A DNA stretch of 64,000 nt from Salarchaeum sp. JOR-1 (GTDB lineage Archaea; Halobacteriota; Halobacteria; Halobacteriales; Halobacteriaceae), in the NCBI RefSeq assembly GCF_007833275.1, contig NZ_CP042241.1, positions 1,798,001-1,862,000 on the forward strand. Reading direction: 5' to 3'. Positions 58,260 to 64,000 of this stretch are shown in pieces. Numbering within the stretch: the first letter of the stretch is position 1; each line of letters opens with the position of its first letter. The position numbers were made by a program, and so were the translations under genes. The notes below the pieces were generated by a model. It searched no databases and had not been told where the DNA came from. It saw nothing but the letters and a program-made list of their open reading frames with translations.

Positions 58260-59920
58260 CCCTCGTCCGCGACCATCTCGGCGTCGCTGATGTCCGCGTC
58301 GACGCGCCCCTCGATGCGGGAGACTGTGCGTTCGGGGTGCGCGTAGTACTCGTTGACGAGCGCGGTGAACTGTCGGTAGTCGGTGACGCCGCTCTCCACG
58401 AGGTACTGGAGGACTTTCTTCCGGTTGCGGAGTTCGCGGAGGAGTTCGCCCCGCGACCACCCGCGCTCGTCGCGGATTTCGTCGAGGACGATGCTGTCGA
58501 ACTGTTGGAAGCTGTCCCCGCTCGCGCGCCACTCGAACGCCGTGGAGTAGTCGAGGTCGCCGGTGCGCTGGTCGATGCCCTCGATTTCGGCGATGGTTCG
58601 GTTCCGGCGCACGCGGTCGTCCCCGACGTACGTCAGGGTCTGCACGCAGAGGATGTCGAGGCTCTGAATCATCGCGCGCGGGACGTTGATGGGTTCGTTC
58701 TCCAGGCGGTTGATGACGGTCTGCACGCTGTCCGCGTGCATCGTGGAGTACGTCGTGTGTCCGGTGTTCATCGCCTGGAAGAGCGTCATCGCCTCGTTCC
58801 CGCGAACCTCGCCGACGATGATGTACTCGGGGCGGTGGCGGAGCGCCGAGCGCAGGAGGTCGTACATCGTGATGTCCTCGCCCTCGCCGAGGGATTCGCG
58901 GGTGACGCTGGAGAGCCAGTTGTCGTGGTAGAGCGTGAGTTCGCGCGTGTCCTCGATGGTGAGGACTTTCGAGCGCGGCGGGACGAACATCGAGATGGCG
59001 TTCATCGACGTGGTCTTCCCGGACGCGGTGCCGCCGGCGAAGATGAGGGACTTGTTGGATTCGATGGCGAGCCAGAGGTACGCCATCTGGTCTAAGTCGA
59101 ACGTGTTGAGGTCGATGAGGCGCGCGGGCGTGAACGGTTCCTCGTCGTACTGGCGGATGGTGAACGCGCTCCCGCGCGGCGTCACTTCCTGGCCGAGCGC
59201 GAGTTCCGCCCGGGAGCCGTCCGGAAGCGTCGTTTCGGTGACGGGGTCGCCGATGCTGATGTGGCGGCCGGACTGCTGGGCGAGGCGGACGACGAAGGAG
59301 TCGAGTTCGTCCTCGGAGAACTCGACGGTGGTCTGGATGTCGTTGTAGTCGTCGTGGTAGACGAAGAGGGGGATGTCGTAGCCGTCACAGGACACGTCCT
59401 CGATGTGGTTGTCCTGCATCAAGGGGTCTATCTTCTCGAACCCCTCGAACGCCCGGAACAGGTAGTAGAAGAGGCGGTGGAAGCTCTCGGTTTCGACGAC
59501 GACGCCGTACTCGGAGAGCACGTCCCGCATCTGCTCGCGGAGCACGCGCTCGGGGTCGTCGGCGTCGTAGCGCGCGCTGAAAATGAGGGTGTCTCGGATG
59601 TCCTCGAACAGTTGGTCGAGGAGGTCGCGTTCGAAGTCGTCGAGGCTCGGTTCGACGACGGCGTACCGGTGTTCGTTGTCGGCGTCGTTGTAGTTGATGC
59701 TGATGAAGGCGTAGGGCGCGTTCACCCAGTAGCGTTCGACTTCCTCGAAGCCGTCGAGGCCGTCGAAGTCGACGAGGGGGTCGTGTTCGCTCGGGCGGTA
59801 GTCTTCGACGGAGACGTGCGTGCCGCGCAGGACGTCGGTGAGCCGCTGGAGTCGCCACTTGAGGTCGGCGGCGTGCGTCGAGAGGGAGTCGGAGAGGCCG
59901 TCGAAGAGTTCGCTCGACAT
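58256..59920 (-). CDS. pilB: Type IV pilus assembly ATPase PilB (GspE family)
   Basis: This 554-residue secretion ATPase has Walker A FAGGTASGKTTSMNA, the Asp box IEDTREL, Walker B EYIIVGEVRGNEAMTLF and the His box GHTTYSTMHADSV. An N-terminal domain of about 250 residues (DPLVDFDGLDGFEEVERYW, IDPLMQDNHIEDVSCDG) precedes the core. It powers assembly of adhesion pili together with PilC. It is the first gene of the pilB-pilC-methyltransferase operon. Confidence 0.92.
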   Translation of the reverse strand: MSSELFDGLSDSLSTHAADLKWRLQRLTDVLRGTHVSVEDYRPSEHDPLVDFDGLDGFEEVERYWVNAPYAFISINYNDADNEHRYAVVEPSLDDFERDLLDQLFEDIRDTLIFSARYDADDPERVLREQMRDVLSEYGVVVETESFHRLFYYLFRAFEGFEKIDPLMQDNHIEDVSCDGYDIPLFVYHDDYNDIQTTVEFSEDELDSFVVRLAQQSGRHISIGDPVTETTLPDGSRAELALGQEVTPRGSAFTIRQYDEEPFTPARLIDLNTFDLDQMAYLWLAIESNKSLIFAGGTASGKTTSMNAISMFVPPRSKVLTIEDTRELTLYHDNWLSSVTRESLGEGEDITMYDLLRSALRHRPEYIIVGEVRGNEAMTLFQAMNTGHTTYSTMHADSVQTVINRLENEPINVPRAMIQSLDILCVQTLTYVGDDRVRRNRTIAEIEGIDQRTGDLDYSTAFEWRASGDSFQQFDSIVLDEIRDERGWSRGELLRELRNRKKVLQYLVESGVTDYRQFTALVNEYYAHPERTVSRIEGRVDADISDAEMVADEG

Positions 59921-60015
59921 TCACTCGGGGTTCGGCGGCCGTGCGCTTAAATCCTGTCGGCGGGGTCGGCGTCACGTTCAAGCCGTGTGAACACGTATCG
60001 TTCGACATAGTGCAA

Positions 60016-60486
60016 ATGAGGAGACAGGAGTTCACCCTGAACGTGACCGACATCGATTGGGTCGATGACGACGACGCACCCCCCGAGCGCCCGACCGTCA
60101 CCATCGACTTCACGGGGAGCGCCGCCCTCGAAGACCGCCTCACGGACGCTGACGGCGACCTGCTCGACGGCGACGAGATAGACGTGGCGTTCCGCCTGCA
60201 GGGCGATGTGGACGACCAGGACACGACCGGCGTGGTCGCGGTCACCCATCGCCTCACCGGGGATTTCGTGCTCGAACTCAACGAGGACGCCGACGACGTC
60301 CTCCAGTTCATCCGCGCCGCCCGCGAGTACGGCCGCGTCGCCGACACGGAGAAACGCTACCGCGTTCACATCCACCGCGGCGGCGAGCACGTCGTCACCT
60401 ACGAGAAGGACACCTTCCTCGTCTACAACACGGACGGCGACCTCCTCCGTCGGCACAGCCTCATCCCGAGCGGCATCGAAATCTAG
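60016..60486 (+). CDS. DUF5793 family protein
   Basis: This 156-residue acidic protein starts MRRQEFTLNVTDIDWVDDDD and contains VTIDFTGSAALEDRLTDADG and FLVYNTDGDLLRRHSLIPSG, hallmarks of the haloarchaeal DUF5793 family. It is strand-rich with no membrane segment; function unknown. ATG at 60016 fits the family. It is divergent from pilB and its stop overlaps that of the lipoprotein gene by four bases. Confidence 0.8.
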   Translation: MRRQEFTLNVTDIDWVDDDDAPPERPTVTIDFTGSAALEDRLTDADGDLLDGDEIDVAFRLQGDVDDQDTTGVVAVTHRLTGDFVLELNEDADDVLQFIRAAREYGRVADTEKRYRVHIHRGGEHVVTYEKDTFLVYNTDGDLLRRHSLIPSGIEI

Positions 60487-60968
60487 TCGAACGAGCCAGA
60501 ATCGTCAGTCGCGGAGATCACCCACGAGAAGTCCCCGCCCGGGTAGACGCGGCCGGTCAGGTAGGAGGCGCGGCCGTCGTCGTTCGGCGCGGGATTGAAC
60601 GCGGTGTGGCCGGCGTCGTTCTCCGGCCGTTCGTCGTCGAGTGTGAACCGAACCTCGTACCAGACGGGCTCGGTGAACACGGCGTCGTACGTCCGGGTTT
60701 CCCCCGGTTCGACGACAGCTGACGCGGTGAGCTGACGCTGGCTCGGCGGAACGATCGGGTCGCCCGTAACGTCGTGTGCGCCCTCGACTGCGGTGCCGAC
60801 GTCCACGACCCGGAGCTGTATCTCGTGCGGCACGCCGTGGTCGTTCACGAACTGGAGCGCGCCGGCGGGAACGCCGTCGTCGTTCGAGAATGCGGTACAG
60901 CCGGCGAGCGCGCCGCCGAGGGCCGAGCCGGCGGTTGCGAGGTACGTCCGTCGCGTGAGGGAGGGCAT
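60483..60968 (-). CDS. Tat-type lipoprotein with beta domain
   Basis: This 161-residue protein begins MPSLTRRTYLATAGSALGGA with lipobox LAGC (Cys24), a twin-arginine lipoprotein signal. The mature part is strand-rich (LQFVNDHGVPHEIQLRVVDV, VVEPGETRTYDAVFTEPVWY, YPGGDFSWVISATDD). The layout matches the small lipoproteins at 29855 and 30416. Function unknown; extracellular and lipid-anchored. Confidence 0.72.
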   Translation of the reverse strand: MPSLTRRTYLATAGSALGGALAGCTAFSNDDGVPAGALQFVNDHGVPHEIQLRVVDVGTAVEGAHDVTGDPIVPPSQRQLTASAVVEPGETRTYDAVFTEPVWYEVRFTLDDERPENDAGHTAFNPAPNDDGRASYLTGRVYPGGDFSWVISATDDSGSFD

Positions 60969-61067
60969 GCCAGAGTAGGTAGCGTCGGGCGTGTGATAAA
61001 ATCCGGCGGTCGACAGGAGCGCGGGTCGACCGTAGCCGTAAAGCCGCGCGGCCCTGTTCATCCGCAC

Positions 61068-62411
61068 ATGGATTTGTTCGGGACGGCGGGGATTCGTGGG
61101 AGCGCGACGGAGCGCGTGACGCCCGAGTTGGCGCTCGCGGTCGGGCGCGCGGCGGGTGCGGACGCCGAGGAGGTCGTGCTCGGGCGGGACGGCCGCGAGA
61201 CGGGCGGCGCGCTCGCGGACGCGATGGCCGCCGGCCTCCGGAGCGCGGGCGCGGACGTGCGCCGCGTGGGCGTCGTGCCGACGCCGGCGCTGGCGTTCGC
61301 GTCCCGCGGCAGACGCGGCGTGATGCTCACCGCGTCGCACAACCCCCCGGAGGACAACGGCGTCAAGCTGTTCGCGGACGGAACGGAGTACGACGCCGAG
61401 GAGGAGGCGGCTATCGAGGAGCGCGTTGACGCCGACCACCCGCCCGCCGCGTGGGACGCGTGGGGCGACGCGGAGCGCGCGGGCGTGCTCGACGACTACC
61501 GGGCGGCGGTGGCGGCGTACGCGCGCGAGTTCGGCGCGACCCTCGACGGCCTCCGGGTCGCCGTGGACTGCGGGAACGGGATGGGGAGCGTGGCGACGCC
61601 CCACGTCCTGGAGTCGCTCGGCGCGGAAGTCGTCGCGCTGAACGCGAACGTCGACGGGCACTTCCCCGGGCGGCCGAGCAAGCCGACGCCGGAGACGCTC
61701 GGCGACCTCACCGGGTTCGTCGCGGACTCCGACTGCGCGTTCGGCATCGCGCACGACGGCGACGCTGACCGCATCGTCATCGTAGACGGATCGGGCGAGG
61801 TCGTGCACGAGGACACCGTGCTGGCGATTCTCGCGGAGCGCTACACCCGGGAGAGTAGCACGCTCGATCCCGTGGTGGTGACGACGCCGAACGCCTCGGC
61901 GCGCATCGACGAGCGCGTCCGGGCGGCCGGCGGGCGCGTCGAGCGCGTTCGACTGGGCGCGCTCCACGAGGGCATCGCGTCGGCGGAGGCCGCGGGCGGC
62001 GACGTCGTGTTCGCTGCTGAGCCCTGGAAGCACATCCATCCCGGGTTCGGCGGTTGGATAGACGGCGTGGCGAGCGCGGCAGTCCTCGGTCGCCTCGTCG
62101 CCGCGGAGGGACTCGAAGCGCTGCGCGCACCGGTGACGGAGCGCCCGTACCGGAAGGTGAGCGTGGACTGTCCCGACGGGAAGAAGGCGGCCGTGATGGG
62201 CGCGCTCGAAACCGAGATGCCGGGCGCGTTTCCCGACGCTGCCATCGACACCGAGTACGGCGTGCGCGCGGAGTTCCCGGACGGGTCGTGGACGCTCGTC
62301 CGACCGTCCGGCACTGAACCCTACGTCCGAGTGTACGCGGAAGCGGACGACGTGGACGCGCTCGTCGCCGAGGTGACGGCTCTCGTAGAGGACGCCGTGA
62401 CGAACACCTAA
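61068..62411 (+). CDS. glmM: Phosphohexomutase, phosphoglucosamine mutase type
   Basis: This 447-residue alpha-D-phosphohexomutase has catalytic Ser90 in LTASHNPPEDNG, the Mg2+ loop GIAHDGDADRIV, a sugar-binding loop FAAEPWKHIHPGFGGW and the phosphate site RPSGTEPYVRVYAE. MDLFGTAGIRG marks the start, matching GlmM/ManB. The sugar loop reads EPWKH instead of the usual GlmM form, so phosphoglucosamine, phosphomannose or phosphoglucose could be the substrate. It feeds sugar nucleotide pools for glycosylation. Confidence 0.88.
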   Translation: MDLFGTAGIRGSATERVTPELALAVGRAAGADAEEVVLGRDGRETGGALADAMAAGLRSAGADVRRVGVVPTPALAFASRGRRGVMLTASHNPPEDNGVKLFADGTEYDAEEEAAIEERVDADHPPAAWDAWGDAERAGVLDDYRAAVAAYAREFGATLDGLRVAVDCGNGMGSVATPHVLESLGAEVVALNANVDGHFPGRPSKPTPETLGDLTGFVADSDCAFGIAHDGDADRIVIVDGSGEVVHEDTVLAILAERYTRESSTLDPVVVTTPNASARIDERVRAAGGRVERVRLGALHEGIASAEAAGGDVVFAAEPWKHIHPGFGGWIDGVASAAVLGRLVAAEGLEALRAPVTERPYRKVSVDCPDGKKAAVMGALETEMPGAFPDAAIDTEYGVRAEFPDGSWTLVRPSGTEPYVRVYAEADDVDALVAEVTALVEDAVTNT

Positions 62412-62422
62412 CATAGCATACA

Positions 62423-62432
62423 CACATATGTG
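62423..62432. promoter_or_regulatory. Palindrome upstream of the BMP transporter operon
   Basis: CACATATGTG lies about 65 bases before the BMP lipoprotein ATG, and a TATA-like GTTTATTCG (62457-62465) is between them, about 30 bases from the start. The palindrome is well placed to be an operator. Confidence 0.4.
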
Positions 62433-62492
62433 AACAAGTTTCGTATTCGAACGACGGGTTTATTCGAGTACGCGGTATTTCTGTAGTCGATT

Positions 62493-63563
62493 ATGGTGGA
62501 TAGCGACGAACGGCGGCGGCGGTTCCTCAAACTCTCGGGCGCGCTCGGAGTCGCGGGTCTCACGGGCCTCGCTGGCTGTTCGAGCGGCGGCGGGAGCGGG
62601 GACGACGCGGCGGCAAACATCGGCATGGTGTACGCGACCGGCGGCCTCGGGGACGGATCGTTCAACGACCAGGCGCAGGCCGGCATCCAGCAGGCCGCGG
62701 AGGACTTCGACATCGCGTACGAGGAGTCCCAGCCGGAGACGAACTCCGAGTTCCAGCCGACCCAGCGCCAGTACGCCCAGTCCGGCAACTACGACCTCGT
62801 CTCCTGCATCGGGTACGCGCAGGCGGACGCGCTCTCAACGAACGCAGCCGCGTTCCCCGACCAGGACTGGGTCATCGTCGACTCCGTCGTCGACGAGCCG
62901 AACGTCGCGAGCTACGGGTTCCGCGAGCACGAGGGGTCGTTCCTCGTCGGCTACATGGCGGGCATGCTCACCACGCGGGACTTCTCCGCCGGTGCGGGCA
63001 GCACGAGCGCCGACACGAAGACCGTCGGGTTCGTCGGCGGAACGGAGACACCCCTCATTCAGAAGTTCCAGGCCGGCTTCGAGGCGGGCGTCAACCACCA
63101 CGACGACTCCATCGAGGTCGTCACGTCCTACGTCGGGTCGTTCAACGACCCCGCGGCGGGCCAGGAGCAGGCGCGCTCGATGTACGACAGCGGTGCTGAC
63201 ATCGTCTACCACGCCTCGGGCGCGACCGGCGTCGGCGTGTTCCGCGCGGCCCAGGACATGGGCAAGTTCGCCATCGGCGTCGATAAAGACCAGTCCATCA
63301 CGCAGGCGTCCTTCGCCGACGTCATCCTCGCGAGCATGGTCAAGCGCGTCGACACCGCCGTCTACACGGCCGTCGAGAGCGTCGTGAACGACAACTTCGC
63401 GGGCGGCGAGCAGACGACGTTCGGGCTGAGCGACGACGGCGTCGAAGCCGTCTACGGCGACCAGCTCGGCAGTCAGATTCCCGAGGACGTGAAGTCGACG
63501 GTCGCGGACGCCCGAGAACAGATTATCGCGGGCGACATCACCGTCCCCTCGAAACCCCAGTAA
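62493..63563 (+). CDS. BMP/PnrA-family substrate-binding lipoprotein
   Basis: The 356-residue protein has a Tat lipoprotein signal (ERRRRFLKLSGALGVAGLTG then LAGC) and a BMP-family periplasmic-binding domain with IGMVYATGGLGDGSFNDQAQ, the family signature. YHASGATGVGVFRAAQDMGK and the later FAIGVDKDQS are also typical. BMP proteins bind purine nucleosides for ABC importers of the BmpDEFG/NupABC type. The ATPase gene follows 26 bases later. Confidence 0.9.
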   Translation: MVDSDERRRRFLKLSGALGVAGLTGLAGCSSGGGSGDDAAANIGMVYATGGLGDGSFNDQAQAGIQQAAEDFDIAYEESQPETNSEFQPTQRQYAQSGNYDLVSCIGYAQADALSTNAAAFPDQDWVIVDSVVDEPNVASYGFREHEGSFLVGYMAGMLTTRDFSAGAGSTSADTKTVGFVGGTETPLIQKFQAGFEAGVNHHDDSIEVVTSYVGSFNDPAAGQEQARSMYDSGADIVYHASGATGVGVFRAAQDMGKFAIGVDKDQSITQASFADVILASMVKRVDTAVYTAVESVVNDNFAGGEQTTFGLSDDGVEAVYGDQLGSQIPEDVKSTVADAREQIIAGDITVPSKPQ

Positions 63564-63589
63564 CACCACCACTACCCCCGCTTTACTGC

Positions 63590-64000
63590 ATGCCAGACGC
63601 ACTCACGCTGACGGACGTCACCAAGCGGTTCCCCGGCGTCGTCGCGAACGACGCTGTGTCGCTCTCTGTGGAGGCCGGGTCGGTTCACGCCCTGCTCGGG
63701 GAGAACGGCGCGGGGAAGACGACGCTGATGAACGTCCTCTACGGGCTGTACGACGCCGACGAGGGAACCATCGAAATCGACGGCACGCCCCGCGACTTCG
63801 ACAGTCCGCGGGACGCCATCGACGCCGGCATCGGGATGATCCACCAGCACTTCATGCTGGTGGACACGATGACGGTCGCCGAAAACGTCGTGCTCGGAGA
63901 CGAACCGACGACGTGGTTCGGGCTGCGGACGGACGCCGAGGCGGCGCGCGAGGCCGCCCGCGACCTCTCCGAGCGCTACGGGTTCGACGTGGATCCGGAC
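63590..64000 (+). CDS. ABC transporter ATPase of the BMP-type importer (partial)
   Basis: The first 137 residues are visible before the window ends. ATG at 63590 starts MPDALTLTDVTKRFPGVVAN; Walker A LLGENGAGKTTLMNVLYGLY is intact, and the Q-loop is GIGMIHQHFMLVDTMTVAEN. This pattern is typical of the ribose/nucleoside ATPases that carry two ABC domains, of about 510 residues, so the signature and Walker B motifs lie outside the window. It energises uptake of the ligand captured by the BMP lipoprotein; permease genes should follow. Confidence 0.9.
   Translation, partial: MPDALTLTDVTKRFPGVVANDAVSLSVEAGSVHALLGENGAGKTTLMNVLYGLYDADEGTIEIDGTPRDFDSPRDAIDAGIGMIHQHFMLVDTMTVAENVVLGDEPTTWFGLRTDAEAAREAARDLSERYGFDVDPD

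Noticed and set aside
60774-61067. Upstream extension of the phosphohexomutase
   Set aside because: Antisense to the lipoprotein gene; the family start MDLFGTAGIRG is at 61068.
1-64000. CRISPR array
   Set aside because: No regularly spaced direct repeat of 25-40 bases was seen anywhere in the window.

Overview
The window is chromosomal DNA from an extremely halophilic archaeon (class Halobacteria, probably close to Halobacterium). The evidence is high GC, very acidic proteins, ATGA-type overlaps between genes, TATA-like boxes about 25 bases upstream of start codons with little or no leader, Tat/lipobox signal peptides, and the archaeal order uL11 / uL1-uL10-P1 next to a small gene of the Halobacterium VNG_1110C type and a DRG GTPase. 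Four tRNA genes are present (Thr-CGU, an intron-containing Trp-CCA, Ala-GGC, Gly-UCC). I saw no rRNA operon, CRISPR array or intact insertion sequence.

Layout. 1-709: end of an unknown gene and a DUF47/PhoU-like gene. 709-2131: gene-poor, possibly decayed. 2132-5932: a DUF5805 gene coupled to a tyrosine recombinase, then a large SF1 helicase. 6065-30000: mostly core genome, including Trm5, Dph5, DRG GTPase, the ribosomal stalk cluster with an L1-type regulatory leader, CorA, CysRS, a CbiX/DR2241 pair, Trm112-like protein, a flippase-like membrane protein, PurA, a small winged-helix regulator and a 3-hydroxyacyl-CoA dehydrogenase. 29855-38536: an accessory region abutting the 3' end of the tRNA-Trp gene. 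It holds lipoproteins, a flavoprotein with a divergent Bat-type regulator, a low-GC membrane protein/lipoprotein pair, a short SNJ2-type integrase, a VapBC module with a clear operator, and an operon of three overlapping small genes, two of them zinc-binding microproteins and one frameshifted. 38929-64000: core again, with GuaB, the uS15-RecJ-like-Pcc1-eS1 operon, archaetidylserine synthase, a PLD-family protein, a DHH/S1 protein, JAMM-RibL, a PilB-PilC operon, a phosphohexomutase and the start of a BMP-type ABC importer.

How the genes fit together. The stalk operon carries an RNA structure that resembles the known L1 feedback site. The uS15 operon joins translation (uS15, eS1), tRNA modification (Pcc1 of KEOPS) and a RecJ-family protein that seems to lack its DHH motif. 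The region beside tRNA-Trp looks like the remains of an integrated element of the SNJ2/pleolipovirus kind. It is the best place in the window to look for undescribed biology, although I could not find its attachment repeats by eye.
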